A DNA stretch of 64,000 bases from Eubacterium_B sp034180045 (GCA_034180045.1 JAXFOY010000005.1:23380-87379), one strand, 5' to 3'. Shown: positions 42,126 to 50,927, numbered from the stretch's first letter. Notes: generated from the letters alone by a model not told the origin. Numbers and translations: made by a program.

Positions 42126-43790
42126 ATGAAGATAAATTTGATCACAATGCCCAAGGGCGATGTGGAGATAAGAGATATTAGACAGGGAATATCTATAGAA
42201 AATCTCTGCTATGAGATAAAAAGTCTGCCGTACCAGATACTCGCGGCTAAGGTAAACAACCGCCTGGTTGATCTGAACTATACAATAGACGAACCCTCCA
42301 CGATTGAGCTGCTCGATATGAGAACTCAGGCTGCCAATATGATATACCAAGCAAGTGTATCTTTGATATATGTTAAGGCTGCCTGCGATATACTTGGAAA
42401 ATCAGCCACGGTAAGCATTAGAAATTCTCTAAACAAGGGTTTATACACTCAGATAAAATTCGGCGGAGAACTCACGCAGGAGATTGTCAAAAAAATAGAG
42501 CAAAGAATGACGGAAATCGTCGAAGCTGATTTGGCATTTAAGAAGGAAATTATAACTAGAGAAAAGGCGATTGAATACCTGAGGGGGGATGGGCGCACGG
42601 AGCGTGCCCGTCTTATAGAAAGTGCACCGCAGATTACGCAGGTTTTCTTCTATGAACTTGACGGTTACCGCGATTTTTTCTATTCACTAATGGTTCCGTC
42701 ATCGGGATATATCAAAAATTTTGAACTTCGCAAGTATCGTAACGGTGTCTTGCTTAGATTTCCGCATCCGTCAAATCCGGCAGAAATACCTGAATATATA
42801 GATGAAACTAAACTATATCAAGCATTTGCCGAGCAAACGAGCTGGGAGCGTCTTCTTGGAGTCAGCTATGTTGCAGACCTTAATGAAAAGATTGAGGCAG
42901 ATGAGTTTAAGTCACTTGTGCAGCTTTCAGAGGCACTACATGAAAAAAAGATTGCCCAGATTGCGGATATGATTAATCAACAACAAAAGAGAATAATTCT
43001 AATTGCAGGACCCTCATCTTCAGGAAAGACCACTTTTGCACAAAGGTTGTGCATACAGCTTCAAGTGAATGGGTTGAAGCCTCTATACTTAGGGACGGAT
43101 GACTACTTTGTAAACCGAGAAGATACACCGCTTGACGAGTATGGGGAGAAGGATTACGAAAACCTCAATGCACTGGATATAGAGCTTTTTAACAAAAACA
43201 TGAACGATTTGCTCAGTGGGAAGACGGTCGACTTGCCAAGCTTTGATTTTATGAGCGGCAAAAAGATATTCGGAAAGAGGTTTGTGTCAATTGAAGCGAA
43301 CCAACCTATCGTAATTGAGGGAATACATGGACTAAATGAAAGCCTAACAAAATTTATTCCTAAAGAGGAAAAATTCAAGATATATATTAGCCCTCTTGCT
43401 CAGATAAATGTGGATGTCCACAATAGAGTGCCGACAACATCGGAGAGAATGCTGAGAAGAATAGTGAGAGACAATCTGTTTAGAGGTCATTCCGCAAAGT
43501 CAACAATTGCTACATGGCCAAAAGTAAGAGCGGGAGAGGACAAAAATATTTTTCCTTACAGCAGTGAGGCGGATGTATTATTCAATTCATACCATGTTTA
43601 TGAGATTTCTGTTTTGCGAAAATACGCCCAACCTTTACTGGAAGCGATAACTCAAGAAGATGAAGAATATGCGGAGGCACAAAGGCTATTGCAATTTATG
43701 CAGTTTTTCCGTATTATAGAAAACGATGAAATTATCGTTAACAATTCTATTATTAGAGAGTTTATAGGCGGAAGTGTATTTGTTAGTTAA
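42126..43790 (+). CDS. TGS domain / uridine kinase-like nucleoside kinase
   Basis: The 554-residue protein combines an N-terminal TGS-like domain (about 1-60), a segment resembling the tRNA-synthetase second additional domain (about 70-210) and a C-terminal phosphoribulokinase/uridine kinase domain. Its P-loop is GPSSSGKTTF near 294-303, and LGTDDYFVNREDTP and the later RMLRRIVRDN segment fit uridine kinase. This fused architecture is widespread in Firmicutes; the kinase substrate is not established. ATG 42126 has AGGAGG 5 bases upstream. The 221-base gap before it contains a small AAGAT/ATCTT hairpin but no clear promoter. Confidence 0.85.
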   Translation: MKINLITMPKGDVEIRDIRQGISIENLCYEIKSLPYQILAAKVNNRLVDLNYTIDEPSTIELLDMRTQAANMIYQASVSLIYVKAACDILGKSATVSIRNSLNKGLYTQIKFGGELTQEIVKKIEQRMTEIVEADLAFKKEIITREKAIEYLRGDGRTERARLIESAPQITQVFFYELDGYRDFFYSLMVPSSGYIKNFELRKYRNGVLLRFPHPSNPAEIPEYIDETKLYQAFAEQTSWERLLGVSYVADLNEKIEADEFKSLVQLSEALHEKKIAQIADMINQQQKRIILIAGPSSSGKTTFAQRLCIQLQVNGLKPLYLGTDDYFVNREDTPLDEYGEKDYENLNALDIELFNKNMNDLLSGKTVDLPSFDFMSGKKIFGKRFVSIEANQPIVIEGIHGLNESLTKFIPKEEKFKIYISPLAQINVDVHNRVPTTSERMLRRIVRDNLFRGHSAKSTIATWPKVRAGEDKNIFPYSSEADVLFNSYHVYEISVLRKYAQPLLEAITQEDEEYAEAQRLLQFMQFFRIIENDEIIVNNSIIREFIGGSVFVS

Positions 43791-43826
43791 AAACGATTGT
43801 CATATTTAGTTCACGGAGGACACACT

Positions 43827-45470
43827 ATGGATTTTTCGGTCTTATTAGGCCTTATGGGCGGTCTTGCCTTATTCCTTTACGGTATGCAGATGACCAGTAC
43901 GGGTCTTGAGGCGGCAGCCGGTGACAGAATGAAAAACATTCTGGAAAGACTTACTTCCAATCGATTCATGGGAATCTTAGTAGGCGTGGGAATCACGGCT
44001 ATCATTCAGAGCTCATCAGCAACAACGGTAATGGTAGTGGGCTTTGTTAACTCGGGTCTTATGAAGATAACCCAAGCTGTTTGGATTATAATGGGCGCCA
44101 ACATAGGTACGACTATAACAGGACAGCTGATTGCGCTTGATGTAGGTGAAATTGCACCGCTATTTGCTATGATAGGTGTAGCTCTTTTGGTTTTTTTCAA
44201 AAGAGAAAAGCTGCATAACTATGGATACATAATAGCCGGACTCGGCTTTCTGTTCTTAGGGATGGAACTCATGAGCGAGGCTATGGAACCGCTCAGAGAC
44301 GTGCCTGCATTTAGAGAGATGTTGACTTCGTTCAGTAATCCTCTGTTCGGAGTTCTCTTCGGCTTAGTATTTACCGGAATAATTCAATCATCAGCAGCAT
44401 CGGTAGGTATTTTGCAAATTCTGACAACAAGTGGAGCCTTGAGTTTCCACAGTGCGGTGTTTGTGTTGTTCGGCGGAAACATAGGAACCTGCGTAACCGC
44501 GTTTTTGGCTTCAATAGGTACAAACCGTAACGCAAAGAGAGCCATGCTCATACATTTGATGTTCAATGTTATCGGAGCCGTGATGTTCTCGATTATATGT
44601 ATAGTTTTCCCTCTAACGGACTGGATAGAATCTTGGACGCCGACAAAACCTGCTGCGCAGATTGCTAACATGCATACCTTTTTCAATCTGGTGACGACGG
44701 CACTTCTTTTGCCGTTCGGCAGCTATCTCGCATTTCTGTCCAAGAAAATTCTCCCTGAGGTTGAAACCGAGGTTAAGGATGTCTTCAGGCTGGAATTTTT
44801 ACAACCGTCAATGAAGCACGAGGAACATTTTTCAATCGGTACTTCTGCAATTATTATGACCGGTATAAGAAATGAGCTGCTTCGCATGGCACAGATGGTA
44901 AAAGAAAATGTGATGGACAGCTTTGATGTCATTATAAACGGAAACTCGGATATGCTTGAGATGATATCGAAAAAAGAGGATTACATAGACTTTCTTAATA
45001 AAGAGATTTCAAGATATATCTCAAATATAATGATTTTCGAAACAAATGTTAAGGACAGCAGGCTGATTAACGCTTACTTTAGAATCTGCACCAATCTTGA
45101 GCGAGTAGCAGACCACGCTATGAATATCGGTGAATATTCGTTAAGGCTCGAGCAAAATCATGTTAAGTTTACACCTGAAGCATATGAAGAACTGAAAAAA
45201 ATGAAGCACTATAGTTTGCTAGGTATGGACACCATTCGCGACTTGGATAGAATGGATGCCGATGCAATCACTAAGACGGCGGCTATAGAACAGAAAATCG
45301 ATGATTTAACAAAGGATTATAGAGCAAATCACTTGAGGCGTATGCATAAGGGCTCTTGCAGCGAGGATACCGCGGTTCTTTACACAGAGCTTTTGATTGA
45401 CTTTGAGAGAATCGGAGATCACCTTTTGAATATTGCGGAGGCTCTTGGAGTTGCGGATAAGGTTGACTGA
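43827..45470 (+). CDS. Na/Pi cotransporter family protein with PhoU-like domain
   Basis: The 547 residues hold an NptA-like membrane domain (about 1-310) with two internal repeats marked by QSSSATT near 60 and QSSAAS near 190 and GxxNIGTT/GNIGTC segments. A cytoplasmic PhoU-like helical domain (about 345-540) has ERVADHAMNIGEYS and ERIGDHLLNIAE repeats. Such proteins import or export phosphate with Na+. ATG 43827 has GGAGG 8 bases upstream; the frame continues ten codons before it. The stop is one base from the next ATG, so the following gene is coupled. Confidence 0.9.
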   Translation: MDFSVLLGLMGGLALFLYGMQMTSTGLEAAAGDRMKNILERLTSNRFMGILVGVGITAIIQSSSATTVMVVGFVNSGLMKITQAVWIIMGANIGTTITGQLIALDVGEIAPLFAMIGVALLVFFKREKLHNYGYIIAGLGFLFLGMELMSEAMEPLRDVPAFREMLTSFSNPLFGVLFGLVFTGIIQSSAASVGILQILTTSGALSFHSAVFVLFGGNIGTCVTAFLASIGTNRNAKRAMLIHLMFNVIGAVMFSIICIVFPLTDWIESWTPTKPAAQIANMHTFFNLVTTALLLPFGSYLAFLSKKILPEVETEVKDVFRLEFLQPSMKHEEHFSIGTSAIIMTGIRNELLRMAQMVKENVMDSFDVIINGNSDMLEMISKKEDYIDFLNKEISRYISNIMIFETNVKDSRLINAYFRICTNLERVADHAMNIGEYSLRLEQNHVKFTPEAYEELKKMKHYSLLGMDTIRDLDRMDADAITKTAAIEQKIDDLTKDYRANHLRRMHKGSCSEDTAVLYTELLIDFERIGDHLLNIAEALGVADKVD

Positions 45471-45471
45471 T

Positions 45472-45912
45472 ATGTTTAACAAAATAAAAAAAATATTTAC
45501 CAAGAAGAATCTCGTAGGGCTTGAAATTACTGTAGTGGGTGCTGTAGTTGTGTATGTGATTATCCTGTCGGGGATGATTAAAGTCAACAGCTTGCTCACA
45601 GGGCTTGTTCTTGTCGGCGCAGGTGTAGCAATGATTTTTGCTGAACCCGCAGTTCCGAAATATACGCGAGATAGCGGTAAAAATGAACAAATTGCCGCAT
45701 CCGGATCCAAATCTATAATAAGGAGTTTGGGAATTTTGCTGGTGCAACAGCTGTGCATAGCAGGGATAGTTATCATGCTTATATTAGGGCAGATTTATGA
45801 TAATCGCACAGACTACTTCGGCTGGGTTTTAATTGTATTTGCAGCTTTGCTTTTGGCAAGTACTATTTCCGCAAGACTCATTTCAAAATACGGAAAAGCG
45901 CCGAAAGCGTAG
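45472..45912 (+). CDS. Hypothetical four-helix membrane protein
   Basis: The 146-residue protein has a basic start and hydrophobic segments at about 14-35, 40-58, 84-106 and 115-135. I do not recognise the family. It begins one base after the stop codon of the Na/Pi cotransporter gene and has no separate ribosome site, so its translation is probably coupled. That linkage suggests, but does not prove, a role with that transporter. Confidence 0.7.
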   Translation: MFNKIKKIFTKKNLVGLEITVVGAVVVYVIILSGMIKVNSLLTGLVLVGAGVAMIFAEPAVPKYTRDSGKNEQIAASGSKSIIRSLGILLVQQLCIAGIVIMLILGQIYDNRTDYFGWVLIVFAALLLASTISARLISKYGKAPKA

Positions 45913-45940
45913 GTAAAATAGATAATTAATCGAGGATATA

Positions 45941-45980
45941 AAAAGTGGTATAGAATCTTTCGACTCCATACCACTTTTAA
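45941..45980. terminator. Bidirectional intrinsic terminator
   Basis: AAAAGTGGTAT and ATACCACTTTT form an 11-bp stem around a larger partly paired loop. It ends the Na/Pi cotransporter unit on + and the 25-residue micro-ORF on -. Confidence 0.82.
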
Positions 45981-46024
45981 TATTGCCTTGTTTTGTTATT
46001 TTGTTGTCTATTTGTTTTGTCACG

Positions 46025-46102
46025 TTATTTTTCGCGACTTGGAATTACCATTATTGCTAAAAGGGCAACAACAGCAGCCATTAGTCCTACAATATAAAGC
46101 AT
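46025..46102 (-). CDS. 25-residue hydrophobic small protein
   Basis: A 25-codon frame on the minus strand starts at ATG 46102 with AAAGGAG about 10 bases upstream and ends in TAA. The product is one hydrophobic helix (MLYIVGLMAAVVALLAIMVI) with a short polar tail PSREK, the shape of small single-pass membrane proteins such as KdpF or CydX. It has its own candidate promoter and shares a terminator. No partner gene is adjacent, and I do not recognise a family. Confidence 0.55.
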   Translation of the reverse strand: MLYIVGLMAAVVALLAIMVIPSREK

Positions 46103-46409
46103 GATGATCTCGCTCCTTTCTGATGTTTATTACTTAATATTCGTACTAAATATCTGTATATTTATATTATCATACTTAAATGTCGAACACAATTAAATTA
46201 GAGGTCAAAAAGGATGACAATAATTTGGGATGTTGATGAAGAAATGTACTGATGTATTAGAAAACCATATTAAACAGGTAAAATAAATTAGAATTTATAA
46301 TGATGTGGATGAAAGAATGTTAAATTGAAGTGATTGGAGCCGAAAACACACCTGACAGTAGGTGGTTTTGCAAGGAATTTTGTTGGCTATCCGGTTAAAA
46401 TATGTGTGC
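46103..46409. other. Intergenic region before the riboflavin leader
   Basis: About 310 AT-rich bases without a supported gene. It holds the minus-strand promoter of the small protein. An imperfect inverted repeat, AAAACacACCT with AGGTgGTTTT, lies near 46343-46371 and could be a terminator remnant. A 12-codon frame near 46214 has no strong support. Nothing else stands out. Confidence 0.6.
46164..46192 (-). promoter_or_regulatory. Candidate promoter of the 25-residue protein
   Basis: On the minus strand TTGTGT (46192-46187) and TAATAT (46169-46164) are 17 bp apart, with TGA before the -10 giving an extended -10. The leader would be about 55 bases. Confidence 0.45.
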
Positions 46410-46437
46410 TTGACATGTGGTTAAAATATGCTACTAT
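46410..46437 (+). promoter_or_regulatory. Promoter of the riboflavin operon
   Basis: A consensus TTGACA at 46410-46415 and TACTAT at 46432-46437 are 16 bp apart. Transcription would start near 46444, about 11 bases before the riboswitch. Confidence 0.75.
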
Positions 46438-46454
46438 ATAAATAACTTAATATT

Positions 46455-46559
46455 TTCTTCGGGGCAGGGTGAAATTCCCTACCGGCGGTCAGAGTCCGCG
46501 AGCGCAAGCTGATCCGGTGAAATTCCGGAACCGACAGTACAGTCTGGATGGTAGAAGAA
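46455..46559 (+). ncRNA. FMN riboswitch (RFN element)
   Basis: The conserved RFN core is clear: GGGGCAGGGTGAAATTCCCTACCGG-type start, a CGGCGGT-AGAG region, GATCCGGTGAAATTCCGGA and CCGACAGT near the end, closed by P1 TTCTTC (46455-46460) with GAAGAA (46554-46559). It binds FMN and represses the rib genes, here probably by favouring the terminator at 46588. The four downstream genes are all riboflavin synthesis genes, as expected. Confidence 0.97.
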
Positions 46560-46587
46560 CGCATATCATATTTATTTTGATAAATTT

Positions 46588-46617
46588 GCCCTACATTTTT
46601 TGTAGGGCTTTTTTTAA
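46588..46617 (+). terminator. Riboswitch-controlled terminator
   Basis: GCCCTACA and TGTAGGGC form an 8-bp stem with a T-rich loop, followed by seven T. It lies 28 bases after the riboswitch and is the likely FMN-dependent expression platform. Confidence 0.88.
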
Positions 46618-46648
46618 GGATATGTTGTTTATGTCATTTGTGTCATTC

Positions 46649-46678
46649 AAAAGCTCCCGGAAGGGAGCTTTTATTTTT
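46649..46678 (+). terminator. Second hairpin before ribD
   Basis: AAAAGCTCCC-GGAA-GGGAGCTTTT is a perfect 10-bp stem followed by ATTTTTG, just 9 bases before the first ribD start candidate. It looks like a second terminator in tandem with the riboswitch terminator, or it may limit access to the ribosome site. Confidence 0.65.
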
Positions 46679-46686
46679 GATTTCGC

Positions 46687-47829
46687 ATGGAGGTGAGTAA
46701 AATAGATAGGAAGCTTGAACATAGAGTTGAAGCCGAAAAATATATGAGAAGGGCTTTGGAACTTGCGGAGCGGGGGAGGGGCTGCACAGGTAAAAACCCC
46801 ATGGTGGGTGCAGTGATAACAAAAAACGGTAAAATCATTTCAGAAGGATGGCACGAAAGATATGGGGAGGCACATGCGGAAGATAATGCCATCAGTAAAG
46901 CTGATATAAATCTTGAGGGGGCAACTATGTATGTCAATCTTGAACCTTGTTCACATTTCGGCAAGAGACCTCCGTGTTGTGAGCTTATAAAAAAGCATAA
47001 ATTTAAGAAAGTGTATGTGGGAAGCTTGGATCCGAATCCTCTTGTTGCCGGAGCCGGTATAGAGAAGCTGAGAGCTGCGGGAATAGAGGTTGACACCGGA
47101 ATCTTAAAAGAGGAGTGTGATAGATTGAATGAAGTCTTTTTTTATCATATCACGCATAAGAAACCTTTTGTGCTTATGAAATACGCTATGACCATGGATG
47201 GTAAGATAGCTTGTGTTACAGGTGATTCTAAGTGGATAAGCAGCGAAGCAAGCCGCAGGAGAGTTCATCAGCTAAGAGCAAATTTTGATGCGGTAATGGT
47301 GGGCATAGGCACCGTAAAAACGGATAATCCGAGCCTAAATGTGAGAATGGTTTCGGGAAGAGATCCTGTCAGAATAATAGTAGATTCAAAACTTAGCATA
47401 GATGAATCTGCATATGTATTACATCTTAAGTCGAATGCAAAAACGATAATCGCAACAACGGAGTTTTGTGATACCGACAAAAAAAGAAAGCTCAAAGCGC
47501 TTGAGGGAGTGGAAGTTTTGGAGACAAAAAAAGACGGCGAGCATGTAGACCTTGAGGATTTGCTCGAGAAACTTTATCAATGTGACATAACTTCAATACT
47601 TCTTGAGGGCGGAGGCGAACTGAACTATTCTATGTTGTCAAAGGGGCTAATAAACAAGGTGAACTGTTTCGTTTCTCCGAAAATAGTGGGCGGAAGAAAT
47701 TCGAAAACCCCTGTTGCCGGTCTTGGAATCGAACTGATGGAAAATGCGGTTAAACTCGATATTACGGATGTTGAGAAAATTGGAGATGATGTTTTGATGG
47801 AGGCTAAAATTGTTTACAGGAATTGTTGA
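46687..47829 (+). CDS. ribD: Bifunctional riboflavin deaminase/reductase RibD
   Basis: Catalyses the second and third steps of riboflavin synthesis. The deaminase domain (about 18-160) has HAEDNAI near 61 and PCSHFGKRPPCC near 90-101 as zinc motifs. The reductase domain (about 165-375) begins FVLMKYAMTMDGKIA and contains DSKWISS. The start is unclear: ATG 46687 overlaps its own GGAGGTGAG (46689-46697), which points instead to an ATA at 46702. A later ATG at 46744 would remove a short non-conserved stretch. It is first in ribD-E-BA-H. Confidence 0.95.
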   Translation: MEVSKIDRKLEHRVEAEKYMRRALELAERGRGCTGKNPMVGAVITKNGKIISEGWHERYGEAHAEDNAISKADINLEGATMYVNLEPCSHFGKRPPCCELIKKHKFKKVYVGSLDPNPLVAGAGIEKLRAAGIEVDTGILKEECDRLNEVFFYHITHKKPFVLMKYAMTMDGKIACVTGDSKWISSEASRRRVHQLRANFDAVMVGIGTVKTDNPSLNVRMVSGRDPVRIIVDSKLSIDESAYVLHLKSNAKTIIATTEFCDTDKKRKLKALEGVEVLETKKDGEHVDLEDLLEKLYQCDITSILLEGGGELNYSMLSKGLINKVNCFVSPKIVGGRNSKTPVAGLGIELMENAVKLDITDVEKIGDDVLMEAKIVYRNC

Positions 47830-48475
47830 GGAAATAGGGCGAGTAAAATCTATTTTACGAAAGAACGGCTCATACGAAATAACGATAGAGTGTGAAAAGG
47901 TGCTTGCAGGAACAAAACTCGGTGATTCAATTGCCACAAACGGCATATGCCTTACGGCTACGGAAATAGGAAGCAATTTCTTCAAGGCGGATGTAATGCC
48001 GGAGAGCGTGCGAAATACAAGTATTTCGGAGATAAAGGCGAAAGACACGGTGAATCTTGAGAGGGCGATGCCGGTCGGTGGTAGATTTGACGGACATATA
48101 GTGCAGGGACATATAGACGGAGTAGGTAAAATAGCAAATATAATTGAGTCAGGCGGAAATGTGGAATATCTGATTGAGGCGGATTCGGAAATCATATCGC
48201 AGGTTGTATATAAGGGGTCAATAGCTCTTGACGGAATTTCTTTAACCGTCTCGGGCGTTGAAGAGAAGACATTTAAGGTCTCTATAATTCATACAACGAT
48301 TAGAGAAACCGCACTATCGTCAAAATGTAAAGGTAGTTTAGTCAACATAGAAACCGATATTGTCGGCAGATATATAAGAAAATTTTTGGAGCCTTTGAGT
48401 CCATCGTTAAATACAGGTTCAAATAAGGAAGAAAGCAAAATAAGTCTGGATTTTTTAGCAGAAAACGGGTTCTGA
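47810..48475 (+). CDS. ribE: Riboflavin synthase alpha subunit
   Basis: Dismutates two 6,7-dimethyl-8-ribityllumazines to riboflavin. MFTGIVEEIGRV at the N terminus is the family signature; two lumazine-binding repeats are visible, each with SIATNGICLT- or SIALDGISLT-like segments, and GGRFDGHIVQGHIDGVG near 88-104. The 221 residues match the family. It starts at TTG 47810 with GGAGG 6 bases upstream, overlapping ribD by 20 bases. Confidence 0.96.
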   Translation: MFTGIVEEIGRVKSILRKNGSYEITIECEKVLAGTKLGDSIATNGICLTATEIGSNFFKADVMPESVRNTSISEIKAKDTVNLERAMPVGGRFDGHIVQGHIDGVGKIANIIESGGNVEYLIEADSEIISQVVYKGSIALDGISLTVSGVEEKTFKVSIIHTTIRETALSSKCKGSLVNIETDIVGRYIRKFLEPLSPSLNTGSNKEESKISLDFLAENGF

Positions 48476-48521
48476 TTATTAGGAAAATGGATTAAGTAAA
48501 TTTATAAGAAAGGATTTTAAT

Positions 48522-49724
48522 ATGAAGGTGAATACGGTAGAAGAGATAATCGCAGCCCTGCAAAACGGAGAGGTCGTCATTATAAGCGATGATCCGGACA
48601 GGGAAAATGAGGGAGATTTTATATGCGCAGCGGAGTTTGCAACCGCAGAAAATGTAAATTTGATGGCAAGCATCGGAAGAGGACTTATTTGTATGCCGAT
48701 GAGCAAAGAATATGGAGACAAGCTTGGTCTTGAGCAAATGGTTGAAGAAAATACCGACAACCACACAACTGCATTTACCGTTTCGATAGATTATAAGGAC
48801 ACGACGACGGGCATCTCCGCGATAGAAAGATCTTTGACGGCGATGAAGTGCGTGGAGGCGGATGCAAAGCCTGAGGACTTTAGAAGACCGGGGCATATGT
48901 TCCCTTTAATCTCAAGAACGGGAGGTGTTTTAGTAAGGCGAGGGCATACCGAAGCTACGGTCGATTTAATGAAACTTGCAGGGCTTAAGCCTGTGGGACT
49001 TTGCTGTGAGATTATGCACGAAAGCGGAAGAATGATGCGGGGAAACGAACTTTATGAGCTTGCTCAAAACTTGAATCTCAAAATAGGCACGGTGGATGAC
49101 ATAGAAAAGTATATAAAAATGAATATCAAGCATGTTCATAGGGATGTTGTAGTAAAGATGCCGACAAAGCACGGGGAATTTATGGCACACAGCTATATAG
49201 ATGAAAGCTCAGGTGAGCACCATGTAGCTTTGGTAAAGGGGGACATAGGTGACGGCAAGAACATTCTTTGTCGTGTTCACAGCGAATGCCTGACGGGAGA
49301 TGCTTTCGGTTCAGCAAGGTGCGACTGCGGCGACCAATTACAAAGTGCCATGAGGCAGATAAACGAAGAGGGGAGAGGTATTCTTCTATATATGCGTCAA
49401 GAGGGTAGAGGGATAGGTCTTGTAAACAAACTTCGCGCCTATGAACTTCAAGACGGGGGGCTAGATACTTGTGAAGCGAACCTTGCACTGGGATTTCCGG
49501 AAGATTTGAGAGATTATTCAACCGGAGCCCAGATTTTACAGGATTTAGGAGCAAAGAGCCTGAGGCTTCTCACGAACAATCCGGATAAAATATACAGTCT
49601 AAAGGAATATGGAATGGAAATTGTCGAAAGGGTTCCGATTGAAATCAAATCGGGCAAGGCGGATGAATTCTATTTGAGAACAAAAGCTCAAAAGATGAAT
49701 CATATGTTGAAAGAGTTTAATTAA
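48522..49724 (+). CDS. ribBA: Bifunctional DHBP synthase / GTP cyclohydrolase II RibBA
   Basis: Supplies both precursors of the lumazine. The N-terminal 200 residues make dihydroxybutanone phosphate: DDPDRENEGDF near 23-33 and RRGHTEATVDL near 137-147. The C-terminal part is GTP cyclohydrolase II: RVHSECLTGDAFGSARCDCGDQL near 250-272 with three zinc Cys, and RQEGRGIGLVNK near 291. The length of 400 residues is normal. AGAAAGG precedes the ATG. Confidence 0.97.
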   Translation: MKVNTVEEIIAALQNGEVVIISDDPDRENEGDFICAAEFATAENVNLMASIGRGLICMPMSKEYGDKLGLEQMVEENTDNHTTAFTVSIDYKDTTTGISAIERSLTAMKCVEADAKPEDFRRPGHMFPLISRTGGVLVRRGHTEATVDLMKLAGLKPVGLCCEIMHESGRMMRGNELYELAQNLNLKIGTVDDIEKYIKMNIKHVHRDVVVKMPTKHGEFMAHSYIDESSGEHHVALVKGDIGDGKNILCRVHSECLTGDAFGSARCDCGDQLQSAMRQINEEGRGILLYMRQEGRGIGLVNKLRAYELQDGGLDTCEANLALGFPEDLRDYSTGAQILQDLGAKSLRLLTNNPDKIYSLKEYGMEIVERVPIEIKSGKADEFYLRTKAQKMNHMLKEFN

Positions 49725-49757
49725 GCCTGTGGTATTTAGGCGGTTTAGGAGGAAAAA

Positions 49758-50234
49758 ATGAAATTATTCAGTGCCAACCTTGTAAGTGAATCTAAGAAAT
49801 ATGTAATTGTTTGCAGCCGTTTTAACGAGTTTATAGTATCAAAATTACTCGATGGAGCCATAGATGCCCTGCAAAGACATGGGGCAAGTGAGGACGAGAT
49901 TTGTGTAGCTTGGGTGCCGGGAGCATTTGAGATACCGCTTATGGCAATGAAATGTGCTCAGAAGCCGGAAGTTGATGCAGTAATCTGTCTGGGTGCGGTA
50001 ATCAGAGGCAATACAACGCACTATGAGCTTGTATCAAATGAGGTCGCAAAGGGAATTGCACAGATAGGGCTGAAGACCGGTAAGCCTGTAACATTTGGTG
50101 TTATAACTACAGAAAACATTGAGCAAGCGATAGAAAGAGCCGGCTCAAAGGCGGGAAACAAGGGGGCGGAAGCCGCTTTGACTGCAATTGAGATGGTGAA
50201 TTTAACGGCAGATTTAGATGAGTTTACATTATAA
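49758..50234 (+). CDS. ribH: 6,7-dimethyl-8-ribityllumazine synthase
   Basis: Condenses the two RibBA/RibD products; icosahedral or pentameric enzyme of 158 residues. Motifs are CSRFNEFIVSKLLDGA near 21-36, WVPGAFEIPL near 54-63, GAVIRGNTTHYE near 80-91 with the catalytic His, and GVITTENIEQA near 113. AGGAGG lies 6 bases before the ATG. Last gene of the riboflavin operon; a terminator follows. Confidence 0.97.
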   Translation: MKLFSANLVSESKKYVIVCSRFNEFIVSKLLDGAIDALQRHGASEDEICVAWVPGAFEIPLMAMKCAQKPEVDAVICLGAVIRGNTTHYELVSNEVAKGIAQIGLKTGKPVTFGVITTENIEQAIERAGSKAGNKGAEAALTAIEMVNLTADLDEFTL

Positions 50235-50301
50235 CTTAAGGCTTAGATAGCAAAATAAAATCAGTTAACAAAGCTGCACAATAAATATAAATGTGTAAAG
50301 A

Positions 50302-50330
50302 AAAGGTCCTGCACCCGGCAGGACCTTTAA
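50302..50330. terminator. Bidirectional terminator after ribH
   Basis: AAAGGTCCTGC and GCAGGACCTTT form a perfect 11-bp stem with a 5-base loop. It separates ribH from the convergent superoxide reductase gene. Confidence 0.9.
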
Positions 50331-50363
50331 TATTTGTATTATAAAAGAGAGAGTTTGTTATTC

Positions 50364-50741
50364 TTATAGTTCTTTTTTCCAAAGTCCGTGAAGGTTGCAG
50401 TATTCGTAAGCAGCAACTGCCTTTTCGCCTTCAGCAAGAGCAAATACTGCTTCAGGTGCTCCTGTGTGATTAAGATCCTTACGAGCCACTCCATTCTCAG
50501 TTTCCAGATAGATGAATGCGATGTGATGTTCCTCTGTCATCGGATGTTCAACGCTTCCAACCTTAACCTTAACAAGATTTCCTTCAACCGTTACCTCAGG
50601 TACGTGCTTTTCCTGAGCTGCATCTGTTGTATTAGCCTTTAATTCTTTCATTGGTTCGCCGCAGCATACAGGCACTACCTGAGCATCGTTTACAACTTCA
50701 ACTATGTTTCCGCAATGATTGCACTTATAAATCTTTAGCAT
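50364..50741 (-). CDS. dfx: Desulfoferrodoxin (superoxide reductase)
   Basis: Reduces superoxide to hydrogen peroxide in anaerobes without releasing oxygen. Centre I (desulforedoxin domain) has Cys7, Cys10, Cys26 and Cys27. Centre II has its His/Cys ligands in EKHVP, EHPM, EEHHI and EYCNLHG. So this is the two-iron class, with 125 residues as usual. TTAGGAGG precedes the ATG. A GAGCC-TAA-GGCTC hairpin lies in its leader. It is divergent from perR across about 190 bp, suggesting PerR control, though no clear Per box is seen on its side. Confidence 0.96.
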   Translation of the reverse strand: MLKIYKCNHCGNIVEVVNDAQVVPVCCGEPMKELKANTTDAAQEKHVPEVTVEGNLVKVKVGSVEHPMTEEHHIAFIYLETENGVARKDLNHTGAPEAVFALAEGEKAVAAYEYCNLHGLWKKEL

Positions 50742-50855
50742 TGTTATTCCTCCTAAATGTTAGAGCCTAAGGCTCGTTCTCTATATTATAATTATATTAT
50801 ACCCCAAAATTTAATTTCAAACAATATAATTTTGAAAAATAAATTTTTTATTAGC

Positions 50856-50884
50856 TTGACAAGCACTAAATGGGGTGATATTAT
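50856..50884 (+). promoter_or_regulatory. Promoter of perR-rbr
   Basis: A consensus TTGACA at 50856-50861 and TATTAT at 50879-50884 are 17 bp apart. Transcription would start near 50891, inside the Fur-type box. Confidence 0.78.
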
Positions 50885-50886
50885 AA

Positions 50887-50901
50887 TGATAATCGTTATC
50901 A
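50887..50901. promoter_or_regulatory. Fur/PerR-type operator
   Basis: TGATAAT-C-GTTATCA matches the 7-1-7 Fur-family inverted repeat with one mismatch. It sits directly after the -10 and over the transcription start, so it should repress perR and rubrerythrin. Autoregulation by PerR is the simplest reading. Confidence 0.78.
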
Positions 50902-50927
50902 GTTATACAATAGAAGGTAGGTAAATT

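Noticed and set aside
46214..46252. 12-codon frame as a leader peptide
   Set aside because: It lies well upstream of the riboswitch promoter, has no run of one amino acid, and no attenuator follows it directly.
50780..50806. Per box for the superoxide reductase gene
   Set aside because: The AT-rich repeat there resembles a Per box only with four mismatches in one half and could equally be promoter -10 sequence.
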